Assembly (NCBI GenBank): GCA_900763995.1
Contig: CAAFMK010000026.1
Location: 1-16,654, forward strand
DNA: 16,654 bases
Origin: an uncultured Oscillospiraceae bacterium
GTDB lineage: Bacteria > Bacillota > Clostridia > Oscillospirales > Oscillospiraceae
Direction: 5' to 3'
A model generated the notes under the pieces. The model did not search any database and had not been told where the DNA came from. It worked only from the letters and a program-made list of their open reading frames with translations. Below are positions 7,450 to 14,581 of this stretch, one piece after another; the first letter of the stretch is position 1, and the number at the start of each line of letters is the position of its first letter. Made by a program: the position numbers and the translations under genes.

Positions 7450-9420
7450 TTATTTTCCCCTCAACTCGATAATCTGGTCACGAAGGGCGGCGGCCAGTTC
7501 AAACTCCAGCATTTTGGCCGCTTCCTTCATCTCCTTTTCCAGTTGGGCAATCCGTTGTGCTTTTTGCTGCTTGGTCAGGTTCTCTACCCCACTTCTGCTG
7601 CTGTCGGCCTTGTCATTCTCCTGTGCTGAGATGTCCAGCAGGTCACGGACAGATTTGATGACCGTCTTGGGTATGATACCGTGCTCCTGATTGAAGGCAT
7701 CCTGCTTCTCCCGACGCCGCTGAGTCTCATCTATGGCCCGGGCCATGGATGGGGTAATGGTGTCGGCGTACATCACCACCATGCCGTCTGCATTTCTGGC
7801 CGCCCGTCCAATGGTCTGAATAAGGGCGGTCTCTGAACGCAGGAACCCCTCCTTGTCCGCATCCAAAATAGCCACCAGACTGACCTCTGGCAAGTCCAGA
7901 CCCTCACGCAGCAGGTTGATTCCCACCAACACATGGAATGTTCCCAGCCGCAGATCCCGGATGATCTCCATACGCTCCATGGCATCAATATCATGGTGCA
8001 TATAGCGGATCTTAATACCCGCTCCCTGTAGATAGACCGTCAAATCCTCCGCCATCCGTTTTGTCAGGGTGGTAACCAGCACCCGCTCGTTGCGGGCTGT
8101 TCTGGCATTGATCTCTCCAATCAGGTCGTCGATCTGTCCCTCTACTGGGCGCACCTCAATACGTGGGTCAAGCAGCCCGGTGGGCCTGATCACCTGCTCC
8201 ACGATCTGCCCGGATCGGCTGCGCTCATACTCCCCCGGTGTGGCAGAGACATAAACGATCTGGTTGACACGCTGTTCAAATTCCTCAAATTTCAGAGGAC
8301 GGTTATCAAAGGCACAGGGCAGACGAAATCCGTAGTCCACCAGAGAGCTTTTTCTGGCTCGATCCCCGTTATACATAGCCCGCACCTGGGGCAGGGTCAC
8401 ATGGCTCTCATCAATAAACAGCACAAAGTCCTTTGGAAAATAGTCCATCAGGGTATGAGGCGGGGAGCCGACAGGTCTGCCCTCAATCACTCTGGAGTAA
8501 TTCTCGATTCCAGAGCAGTACCCCAGTTCCTGCATCATCTCAATATCGTACATGGTGCGCTGTTTGATACGCTGGGCCTCAATCAGCTGATCATTTCCCT
8601 CAAAAAAGGCCACCCGCTCCTCCATCTCCCGATAGATCTCCTGAATGGCGGCGTCCATCTTCTCCTTAGGCGTGACATAATGGGTCGCTGGCCAGATGGG
8701 AATATTGGTCAGGCGGTGGATGGGCGATCCAGTCACCACATTGATTTCAGAAATGCGGTCGATCTCATCCCCAAAAAACTCTACCCGAATGGCGCTGTCC
8801 TTCCAGTAGGCGGGCCAGATCTCCACTGTATCCCCTCGCACACGGAACTTGTTGCGCTCAAAGGCAATGTCGTTGCGCTCATAGCGAATGTCCACCAGCT
8901 TCTTTAGCAGCTCATCTCGCTCTATTGTGGCCCCAACACGCAGGGCCACCATCATCTTGGCAAAGTCCTCTGGCTCACCCAAGCCGTAAATACAGGACAC
9001 TGAGGACACCACGATCACATCCCGCCGCTCCAGCAAGGAGGCAGTGGCGGACAGGCGCAGACGGTCGATCTCCTCATTGACCGCTGAATCCTTTTCGATA
9101 AATGTATCTGTATGGGGAATATATGCCTCCGGCTGATAGTAGTCATAGTAGGAGACAAAATACTCCACTGCATTTTTGGGGAAAAATTCCTTGAACTCTG
9201 CGCACAGCTGTGCAGCCAGGATTTTATTATGGGCCAGCACCAGCGTGGGGCGCTGTACCTGCTCGATGATTTTGGCCATGGTAAAGGTCTTGCCCGACCC
9301 CGTTACACCCAATAAGGTCTGCTCATTCAGCCCCATCTCGATCCCTTTCGACAAGGCGGCGATGGCCTCTGGCTGGTCTCCCGATGGGGTGTACTCTGAA
9401 ATCACCTCAAACTCCGGCAC
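7450..9420 (-). CDS. uvrB: excinuclease ABC subunit UvrB
   Basis: UvrB is the damage-verifying helicase-like subunit that receives DNA from UvrA and recruits UvrC. It has Walker A GVTGSGKT (38-45 from the start used here), the tyrosine-rich hairpin segment YYDYYQPEAYIP, Walker B DESH, SATPGEYE, the motif VI segment TIGRAARN, and a C-terminal UVR domain (QRIAQLEKEMKEAAKMLEFE) that contacts UvrC. The frame is open to ATGs at 9453 and 9429. The first overlaps the -10 box of the promoter and the second abuts the SD. The GTG at 9420 has AGGGAG with 9 nt spacing and gives MPEFEVISEYTPSGDQP, matching the usual UvrB N-terminus, so I use it (656 residues). It heads a seven-gene minus-strand block and carries a LexA-type box in its promoter. 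Confidence 0.97.
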   Translation of the reverse strand: MPEFEVISEYTPSGDQPEAIAALSKGIEMGLNEQTLLGVTGSGKTFTMAKIIEQVQRPTLVLAHNKILAAQLCAEFKEFFPKNAVEYFVSYYDYYQPEAYIPHTDTFIEKDSAVNEEIDRLRLSATASLLERRDVIVVSSVSCIYGLGEPEDFAKMMVALRVGATIERDELLKKLVDIRYERNDIAFERNKFRVRGDTVEIWPAYWKDSAIRVEFFGDEIDRISEINVVTGSPIHRLTNIPIWPATHYVTPKEKMDAAIQEIYREMEERVAFFEGNDQLIEAQRIKQRTMYDIEMMQELGYCSGIENYSRVIEGRPVGSPPHTLMDYFPKDFVLFIDESHVTLPQVRAMYNGDRARKSSLVDYGFRLPCAFDNRPLKFEEFEQRVNQIVYVSATPGEYERSRSGQIVEQVIRPTGLLDPRIEVRPVEGQIDDLIGEINARTARNERVLVTTLTKRMAEDLTVYLQGAGIKIRYMHHDIDAMERMEIIRDLRLGTFHVLVGINLLREGLDLPEVSLVAILDADKEGFLRSETALIQTIGRAARNADGMVVMYADTITPSMARAIDETQRRREKQDAFNQEHGIIPKTVIKSVRDLLDISAQENDKADSSRSGVENLTKQQKAQRIAQLEKEMKEAAKMLEFELAAALRDQIIELRGK

Positions 9421-9451
9421 ACAAATCATCTCCCTGCATTTGGTGTCACCC

Positions 9452-9480
9452 ATTATATCAGAACCAATGTTCTATATCAA
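9452..9480 (-). promoter_or_regulatory. uvrB promoter with LexA/DinR-type operator
   Basis: On the minus strand TTGATA (9475-9480), a 17-nt spacer and TATAAT (9452-9457) form a near-consensus sigma-A promoter. The spacer contains AGAAC-ATTG-GTTCT (9460-9473), a perfect 5-bp dyad with a 4-nt centre. It matches the GAAC-N4-GTTC core of Gram-positive LexA (DinR) boxes. A repressor here would cover the promoter. The predicted transcript starts near 9445, giving a leader of about 25 nt to the GTG at 9420. LexA binding is inferred from the motif and from known SOS control of uvrBA in Bacillus. Confidence 0.8.
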
Positions 9481-9534
9481 GATATTTTTTCAAGGAAACC
9501 CCAAAGACAGCACCGCATCGGCCTCCCCTTCTCT

Positions 9535-10248
9535 TTACCAAGCCTCTGGGCCAACCAGCTTTAGCACCTTGCGTCCACCAGTGCGCTCAGACTCTTTTAG
9601 GGATATTACATCTCCAGCTACGAAAATCAAGTGGTCTACCAGAGACACCCCAAGAGGTGCCATGGCCACACGCACCACATCAGTACACTGCCAGTCCTCC
9701 ATAGATGGGAAGGCCAGCTGACTGGTGTGGTTGTGGGCCATATAGAAATAGCCAGCTCCCAGTGCCATGGAAATTTCTGCAATCCGGCGTATATTCACAT
9801 CTGAATTGTAGACATTTCCTTCTGAAACCTTTCTTGCACCCAAGACCTTCCCCTTGCTGTCCAGACACAGGATATAGACCATCTCATTGACTGCGCCATA
9901 AAAATACGGCTGTAAAATGTTGATGGCATCCTGTGTGGTGTGAACGATATTTCCCGGGCCACTGCGTTGTGACGCATATCGGGCGCTGGTTGCCACCATC
10001 AATTTAATCAGGGTGAGGGTGTGCTCTCCAAGTCCTGGTATCTTTCTCAGCTCATCCATAGGAGCATCCAAAATTTTGGACAAGGAACCAAATCTGTCAA
10101 TCAATTCATGGGCCAGAGGGTTTACATCACCTTGAGGGATGGCAAAAAACAGCATCAGCTCCAACACTCTATGGTCTGACCAACCCTCGATACCACGGGA
10201 TAAAAATTCTTTTTTTACCCGATTACGATGACCAGTATGAATAGACAT
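9535..10248 (-). CDS. radC: RadC-family JAB-domain protein
   Basis: A 237-residue RadC-family (UPF0758) protein. The N-terminal part has a helix-hairpin-helix segment (RKIPGLGEH). The C-terminal JAB/MPN domain carries HNH at 172-174, then Ser182 and Asp185 in HNHTSQLAFPSMED, keeping the H-x-H-x7-S-x2-D spacing of the metal site. The common HNHPSG is HNHTSQ here, and the Glu of the usual PRE segment appears to be Arg (NIRRI), so metal hydrolase activity is uncertain. The opening HTGHRNRVKKEFLSRG marks a subgroup that I recall as common in Clostridia. An ATG at 10257 abuts the SD; the ATG at 10248 has AGGAGGG with 9 nt spacing and is used. It lies 47 nt after pyrE and probably shares its transcript. 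Despite the name, a repair role for RadC proteins is not established. Confidence 0.88.
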   Translation of the reverse strand: MSIHTGHRNRVKKEFLSRGIEGWSDHRVLELMLFFAIPQGDVNPLAHELIDRFGSLSKILDAPMDELRKIPGLGEHTLTLIKLMVATSARYASQRSGPGNIVHTTQDAINILQPYFYGAVNEMVYILCLDSKGKVLGARKVSEGNVYNSDVNIRRIAEISMALGAGYFYMAHNHTSQLAFPSMEDWQCTDVVRVAMAPLGVSLVDHLIFVAGDVISLKESERTGGRKVLKLVGPEAW

Positions 10249-10295
10249 AGATATCATCCCTCCTTTATTCAGTTTCTTTCTGAGAGGAGCACAGA

Positions 10296-10970
10296 TTATC
10301 CCTTTGCTCCGTACTCCTCCAGATATGCCTCCATTTTGCCTTTCATCTCGTCATCAATGTATACCTTCCCATCGATGGGGTTGTTGTGGAGGAAGTCGAT
10401 GACCTCTCGCACTGTGACAATGGGAAAGACCTGAATCCCATAGTCCTGGCGCAGCTCATCCAGTGTGGAGCAGTCCCGTGTCCCCCGCTCCATCCGGTCC
10501 ACCGAGACAAACAGAGCCTTCATATTCACATTGGCCACATGCTTGAACAGCTCAATGGACTCACGCACAGCGGTACCGGCTGTCACCACATCCTCAATGA
10601 TCACAACATTGTCACCATCCTGTGGCTTATAGCCCACCATAGAGCCGCCCTCCCCGTGATCCTTGGCCTCTTTACGGTTGAAGCAGTAGGGCAGATCCCG
10701 GTCATAGGTGCGGTACAGAGAGGCTGCGGCGGACACTGCCAGCGGAATCCCCTTATAGGCTGGGCCAAACAGACAGGTAATGCCCTGGGGCATATGCTCC
10801 TGAATGCAGGCGGCATAGTAATCACCCAGCTTGGCGGCCTGTGCTCCAGTCTTATAGTTGCCAGTATTTACAAAATACGGGGTTTTACGCCCGGATTTTG
10901 TGGTGAAATCCCCAAAGGTCAACACACCGGAGCGCACCATAAAAGTAATAAATTCTTCTTTGTACATCAT
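10296..10970 (-). CDS. pyrE: orotate phosphoribosyltransferase
   Basis: PyrE makes orotidine 5'-monophosphate from orotate and PRPP in de novo pyrimidine synthesis. The 224-residue chain has the PRPP-binding motif VVIIEDVVTAGTA (122-134), FGPAYKGIPLA (68-78), and the mobile-loop segment CFNRKEAKDHGEGG (96-109). These segments and the DRMERGTRD stretch resemble the E. coli-type enzyme more than the Bacillus type, as I remember them. The open frame runs up to 11066, but the promoter (11020-11048) lies inside that extension, so the longer start is excluded. The SD AAAGAGG (10980-10986) is 9 nt from the ATG at 10970 and 0 nt from the ATG at 10979. No other pyr gene is nearby, and the short leader (about 40 nt) has no obvious PyrR attenuator. 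Confidence 0.96.
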   Translation of the reverse strand: MMYKEEFITFMVRSGVLTFGDFTTKSGRKTPYFVNTGNYKTGAQAAKLGDYYAACIQEHMPQGITCLFGPAYKGIPLAVSAAASLYRTYDRDLPYCFNRKEAKDHGEGGSMVGYKPQDGDNVVIIEDVVTAGTAVRESIELFKHVANVNMKALFVSVDRMERGTRDCSTLDELRQDYGIQVFPIVTVREVIDFLHNNPIDGKVYIDDEMKGKMEAYLEEYGAKG

Positions 10971-11019
10971 ATAATCCATCCTCTTTCCAATATATAAGCT
11001 TAACTTACCAAATGATATA

Positions 11020-11048
11020 ATTATACCATTATCTCCCTCAAGATACAA
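11020..11048 (-). promoter_or_regulatory. sigma-A promoter of pyrE (extended -10)
   Basis: On the minus strand TTGTAT (11043-11048), a 17-nt spacer and TATAAT (11020-11025) are seen, with TGG just before the -10 giving an extended TGnTATAAT element. Transcription would start near 11013, about 43 nt before the pyrE ATG at 10970. The unit probably reads through pyrE and radC. Confidence 0.8.
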
Positions 11049-11234
11049 GTGCACACATACACACAATAGAAGGATGAACTACTCTTCTCTTTGTCTCTCT
11101 CATAAAATTTCCCTAAGGCAACACTGCACAATGTCATCTGTAGCGCTTTATGTAAATTTCACGCCATAAATTCCTTGCGCAGCAGCAAAAAACCTCTTTT
11201 GATGCTCAATATATTTTATTGATCCCTTTCTCCA

Positions 11235-11295
11235 ACGGCAAAGATGTCCGGTGTCATTCTCCATCCTAAATGACCTTCTTATTTACGGCAAAGAT
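11235..11295 (+). repeat. 11-bp direct repeat, 50-bp period, upstream of the kinase
   Basis: ACGGCAAAGAT occurs at 11235-11245 and again at 11285-11295, exactly 50 bp apart (about five helical turns). The second copy overlaps the -35 region of the kinase promoter. OmpR/KdpE-type regulators often bind direct repeats on one face of the helix, so this may be the autoregulatory site, but that is inference. Confidence 0.55.
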
Positions 11296-11310
11296 TTTTT
11301 TTGCTATAAT
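11282..11310 (+). promoter_or_regulatory. promoter of the two-component operon (extended -10)
   Basis: TTTACG (11282-11287), a 17-nt spacer and TATAAT (11305-11310), with TGC before the -10 (11302-11304) forming an extended element. The -35 matches consensus at four of six bases, as expected for a promoter that needs activation or leans on the extended -10. Its position downstream of 11270 rules out the ATG there as the kinase start. Confidence 0.75.
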
Positions 11311-11335
11311 CAGGGTGAGAAAGGATGAGGGTTTT

Positions 11336-12526
11336 GTGAATTGCTTCCGATTGCTGACCAGCCGCCTGACAACACTGTACGACAGACTGCAAACTCAGTT
11401 TCTTCGTGTCCCCCAGATCCCCAGGAATGTGATCATTACGGTCGCGTTTTTATGTGGTGCCTACTGGGCCAACAGCATACTGATCCACCACACAGGTGGG
11501 GAAAATAACTCCGCACTGGTCTTTGTACTGGCAGTTGTATTTATTTCTCTTCTCACCTCTGGATATTTTTATGGCATTGCCGCCTCTGTCATCGGTGCGT
11601 TTTGCACCAATATTTACTTCATGCCCCCCTACGCCCAGTTTTCCCTAACCAGGGCAGGCTATCCTCTGACCACACTGTCCATGCTGGTCATATCCTGTGT
11701 TGTATGTGCCCTTACTACCCGTGTCAAAAAACAGGCACAAGAAGCTGCCCGCCGGGAACGGAGCACCAAGGCCCTTTATGAAATGAATGAGCGATTGAAT
11801 GCTGAAAAGGCCTCCATTCAGCTTGAGTCTGACCGGGAGGCCATCCGTGGCAATATCCTGCGGGCCGTGTCCCACGACCTGCGCACCCCATTGACCACCA
11901 TTTCTGGTACTGTGTCTGTTTTATTGAGCAGCCCAGATGTCTCCCCTAAGAACCTGTCCATGCTTGCTGACATCAAACAGGATGCGGACTCGTTAATTAT
12001 CATGGTAGAAAATCTCTTATCTGTGACCCGGATTCAGGATGGCAGCTTCCATTTGAAAAAGCGGGATGAGATGCTGGAAGAAGTGGCCGGAGATGCCCTG
12101 CTGACCACCAAACGGCACTTTCCAAACTGTAGCATCTCTATGGATCTGTCGGAGGATATTCTATATCTGCCCATGGACCCATTACTGATCAAGCAGGTCA
12201 TCGTCAATCTGCTGGAAAATGCCATCAAGCATTCTGGCGATCCAGACCACATCACTTTAAGGCTGCTCCGGGAGGGGGATAATGCTGTTGTGGAAGTCCG
12301 TGACCATGGGTGCGGACTTTCTTCTGATGTGTGCCAGGCGATTCAAAATGGCCAGCCACTGCCCCACTCCCTGTCCGATGACACCACCCGGGGAATGGGC
12401 ATTGGTCTGTCCGTCTGTCAGCGTATTATTAAGGCCCATGGAGGATCCTTCGCCGCCAGTAACCACCCAGATGGGGGCGCGGTCTTCCGTTTTGGTTTGC
12501 CAATGGAGGAAACGATCCATGAGTGA
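11336..12526 (+). CDS. KdpD-like sensor histidine kinase without KdpD/Usp input domains
   Basis: A 396-residue membrane histidine kinase. Residues about 30-130 hold hydrophobic helices like the DUF4118 four-helix domain of KdpD (FYGIAASVIGAF...NIYFMPPYAQFSL). Then come a short linker, the HisKA box SHDLRTPLTT (phosphoacceptor His180), N box NLLENAIKH, and ATP-lid motifs DHGCGL and GMGIGLSVC. The large cytoplasmic KdpD and Usp domains of full KdpD are absent. The frame is open from an ATG at 11270, but the promoter lies downstream of that. The GTG at 11336 is preceded by AAGGATGAGG (11321-11330) and is used. It overlaps the regulator gene by 8 nt. No kdpFABC potassium pump is in the window, so the stimulus (potassium, turgor or other) is unknown. 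Confidence 0.9.
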   Translation: MNCFRLLTSRLTTLYDRLQTQFLRVPQIPRNVIITVAFLCGAYWANSILIHHTGGENNSALVFVLAVVFISLLTSGYFYGIAASVIGAFCTNIYFMPPYAQFSLTRAGYPLTTLSMLVISCVVCALTTRVKKQAQEAARRERSTKALYEMNERLNAEKASIQLESDREAIRGNILRAVSHDLRTPLTTISGTVSVLLSSPDVSPKNLSMLADIKQDADSLIIMVENLLSVTRIQDGSFHLKKRDEMLEEVAGDALLTTKRHFPNCSISMDLSEDILYLPMDPLLIKQVIVNLLENAIKHSGDPDHITLRLLREGDNAVVEVRDHGCGLSSDVCQAIQNGQPLPHSLSDDTTRGMGIGLSVCQRIIKAHGGSFAASNHPDGGAVFRFGLPMEETIHE

Positions 12527-13226
12527 TAAACAAACGATTCTGGTTATTGAAGATGAGCGCTCCATCAGTAACTTCATCTGCCGTGCCCTTTCCGCCAGCG
12601 ATTATAGGCCCATTGCGGCCCTTTGCGGAAAAGAGGGCATATCCCTGTTCTTTTCCCACAGTCCTGACCTTGTCCTTTTAGATCTTGGTCTTCCGGATAT
12701 GGATGGTATGGACATTCTGGCCCAGCTCAGAGGGCTACCCAAGGAGGTGCCCATCATCATTATTTCCGCCCGGGATCGGGAGTCAGAAAAGGTGAAGGCG
12801 CTGGATATGGGGGCAGATGACTATGTGGTCAAGCCCTTTGGTGTGTCAGAGCTATTGGCCCGTATCCGCTCCTCGCTGCGCAGGGCAGAGCAACTCAAGC
12901 TCAGCCAGGGTGTCCAGCGGGATGTGTACCAGATCAAGGATTTGACTGTAGATCTCTCCCGCCACCTGGTCCTGGTGGGAGAGGAGGAGATCCACTTCAC
13001 CCAAAATGAATTTAAGATCCTGGAGCTGCTGGCCATCCACGCCGGAAAGGTGTTGACCTATGACTTTATCCTGGAGCATGTCTGGGGGCCATACAGTAGC
13101 AGCGGCAGTAACCAGATCCTGCGTGTCAACATGGCCAATATCCGCCGTAAGCTCAAGGAAAATCCCTCCGACCCAAAGTACATCCACACAGAGCTGGGCA
13201 TTGGTTATCGTATGTTGGATGACTAG
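12519..13226 (+). CDS. OmpR/KdpE-family response regulator
   Basis: A 235-residue response regulator and partner of the kinase upstream. The receiver domain has the acidic pair E11/D12, phosphoacceptor Asp55 (LVLLDLGLPD), the IIISA switch serine and the VVKPFG lysine. The C-terminal half is a winged-helix DNA-binding domain (QNEFKILELLAIHAGKVLTY, then NILRV-like NQILRVNMANIRRKL and GIGYRM). The ATG at 12519 lies inside the kinase stop region (8-nt overlap), and GGAGGA (12505-12510) gives 8 nt spacing, so the two are translationally coupled. The open frame extends upstream to 12282 but that part only shadows the kinase gene. KdpE-like by sequence and by its partner; the targets are unknown. 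Confidence 0.93.
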   Translation: MSDKQTILVIEDERSISNFICRALSASDYRPIAALCGKEGISLFFSHSPDLVLLDLGLPDMDGMDILAQLRGLPKEVPIIIISARDRESEKVKALDMGADDYVVKPFGVSELLARIRSSLRRAEQLKLSQGVQRDVYQIKDLTVDLSRHLVLVGEEEIHFTQNEFKILELLAIHAGKVLTYDFILEHVWGPYSSSGSNQILRVNMANIRRKLKENPSDPKYIHTELGIGYRMLDD

Positions 13227-13284
13227 GACATATCTAAAAAACTAAGAGGAAGTGTTCCACTGTTCAGATGGCCCCTAAATGTAC

Positions 13285-13387
13285 AAACCGCCTCAAAGGA
13301 TACCAGCTGGCTGGACTGGCCCTGAAAGGCGGTTTATCCCGTCATCACACAACATAGCTGCGCTGGTTTAGCCCATCCTGTGGGGCT
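13285..13387. terminator. candidate bidirectional terminator between the regulator and sigF
   Basis: The convergent gap (13227-13391) holds two inverted repeats. AAACCGCCT (13285-13293) pairs perfectly with AGGCGGTTT (13327-13335) across a 33-nt loop that itself contains CCAGCTGG. AGCCC (13370-13374) pairs with GGGCT (13383-13387) and is followed on the plus strand by TATTTTAT. The second would end the plus-strand regulator transcript just inside the sigF end; the first is symmetric and could serve either side. Neither has a long T-run. Confidence 0.45.
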
Positions 13388-13391
13388 TATT

Positions 13392-14105
13392 TTATGCCAT
13401 CTCCTGCCGCAGCCGCTCCAGCGCCCGGCGCTCCAGGCGGGATACCTGTACCTGAGACACACCCAATACCCGGGCCGTATTCATCTGCGTCATCCCACGG
13501 TAGTAGCGCAAAAGCAGTACCTGCTGCTCCCGTTCAGGCAGAGATGATATGGCAGAGCGCAAGGTGATGCACTCCACCAGTCCCTCCTCCTCCTCGCCGT
13601 TGGACATAAGCCCCTCCAGGGTCAGCCCACCATCTCCCATTTCCGTCTGGAGGGACACCACTGGCTCAATGGCCAACTCAGCAGCGGCGATTTCCTCTGG
13701 GGTAAACCCTGTATCCTCTGCCAGCTCAGACAGGGTGGGCTCGCGCCCCAGCTGGGCAGACAGTCGGCTCCTGGCCCCACGGATGCTTGTCCCCTGCTCC
13801 TTCAGCCCACGGCTCACCTTTACCGGCCCGTCGTCCCGCAGAAATCTTCGGATCTCTCCGGCAATTTTTGGTACTGCATAGGTGGAAAACTGGGTGCCAT
13901 ACTCTGGATCAAATCCACGCACCGCCTTGAGGAAGCCCAGACACCCCAGCTGATACAGGTCGTCTGGCTCCACACCTCGCCCATAGTATCGGCGTACCAC
14001 ACTCCAAATCAGGCCATTATTCTCCACCAGAACCTGCTCACAGGCCCGCTCGTCCCCAGTTCGGGCCGCCTCCAGCAGTGCAGCACCGGACAGTGTGCCG
14101 CTCAC
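13392..14105 (-). CDS. sigF: RNA polymerase sporulation sigma factor SigF
   Basis: A 237-residue sigma-70-family factor that directs early forespore transcription. Region 2 (about 30-100) includes LYQLGCLGFLKAV and FSTYAVPKIAGEIRRFLRDD. Region 3 spans about 110-145. Region 4 ends in a helix-turn-helix (206-226) with GVSQVQVSRLE, the hallmark of SigF/SigG. Being third behind spoIIAA and spoIIAB identifies it as SigF rather than SigG. The start is GTG at 14105, overlapping the spoIIAB stop by 4 nt (GTGA). Its own SD is weak, so it is probably translated by coupling with spoIIAB. Activity is held off by SpoIIAB until SpoIIAA frees it. Confidence 0.95.
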   Translation of the reverse strand: MSGTLSGAALLEAARTGDERACEQVLVENNGLIWSVVRRYYGRGVEPDDLYQLGCLGFLKAVRGFDPEYGTQFSTYAVPKIAGEIRRFLRDDGPVKVSRGLKEQGTSIRGARSRLSAQLGREPTLSELAEDTGFTPEEIAAAELAIEPVVSLQTEMGDGGLTLEGLMSNGEEEEGLVECITLRSAISSLPEREQQVLLLRYYRGMTQMNTARVLGVSQVQVSRLERRALERLRQEMA

Positions 14106-14539
14106 CGCCCACCCCGGCGGGCAATCTTCCGTCCCATAGTGACGGTGGTACCCTTGCCAGGGGTAGAACGAACCTTCAGGGTGTCCATAAAGCTTTCCAT
14201 GATGGTAAAGCCCATTCCAGAGCGCTCCTCACTGCCTGTGGTAAACAGCGGGGTTCTGGCCTGTTCTATGTCAGCGATCCCCACCCCCCAGTCTTTGACA
14301 ATGATCTCCAGTGTGTGCTCCTCTTTGATGCGCAGCTTCACCACTACCTTGCCCAATGTGTCAGGGTAGGCGTGGACAATGGCATTGGTTACCGCTTCAC
14401 TCACCGCCGTTTTGATGTCGTTGATCTCTTCCAGAGTTGGGTCAAGCTGGGCTGCAAAGCAGGCCGCAGCCGTGCGGATAAATCCCTCATTGGCTGATCG
14501 GCTGGGGAATTCCAGTGTTACATGATTTTCTACTTTCAT
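14102..14539 (-). CDS. spoIIAB: anti-sigma F factor / serine kinase SpoIIAB
   Basis: A 145-residue GHKL-fold protein that binds and inhibits SigF and, with ATP, phosphorylates SpoIIAA. The N box SEAVTNAIVHAY carries Glu48 and Asn52, followed by the ATP-binding DWGVGI and the glycine-rich lid ERSGMGFTIMES, then GKGTTVTM. The frame is open 14 codons further, but the ATG at 14539 (MKVENHVTLEFP) matches the family N-terminus and has AAAGGA about 11 nt upstream. It lies 42 nt after spoIIAA and overlaps sigF by 4 nt, the standard operon order. Confidence 0.95.
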   Translation of the reverse strand: MKVENHVTLEFPSRSANEGFIRTAAACFAAQLDPTLEEINDIKTAVSEAVTNAIVHAYPDTLGKVVVKLRIKEEHTLEIIVKDWGVGIADIEQARTPLFTTGSEERSGMGFTIMESFMDTLKVRSTPGKGTTVTMGRKIARRGGR

Positions 14540-14581
14540 TATGTATCGGTTCCTTTCGGATGTATGTTTTTGGCAGAACAT

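Larger units (their letters stand above)
10971..11335. other. 365-bp divergent intergenic region between pyrE and the histidine kinase
   Basis: No convincing gene is seen. The left end holds the pyrE leader and promoter; the right end holds the kinase promoter. Between them are an 11-bp direct repeat ACGGCAAAGAT (11235-11245 and 11285-11295) and a 6-bp inverted repeat GTCATT/AATGAC (11253-11258 with 11269-11274). A 31-codon plus-strand frame at 11074-11169 has AGAAGG abutting its ATG and no recognisable product, so I do not call it. Confidence 0.6.

Noticed and set aside
9481..9534. Possible terminator between radC and uvrB
   Set aside because: There is a run of T/A bases but I could not find a stable stem before it; read-through from pyrE-radC into uvrB cannot be excluded.
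10971..11066. N-terminal extension of PyrE
   Set aside because: The pyrE promoter (11020-11048) lies inside the extension, and its residues do not resemble a PyrE N-terminus.
11074..11169. 31-codon plus-strand frame in the pyrE-kinase gap
   Set aside because: AGAAGG abuts its ATG with no spacing, the product (MNYSSLCLSHK...) matches nothing I know, and it has no promoter of its own in sight.
11270..11335. Upstream ATG extension of the histidine kinase
   Set aside because: The TATAAT at 11305-11310 lies downstream of this ATG, so the transcript from that promoter would not include it; the GTG at 11336 has an SD.
12282..12518. N-terminal extension of the response regulator
   Set aside because: It only overlaps the end of the kinase in another frame; the receiver domain starts at 12519 with a properly spaced SD.
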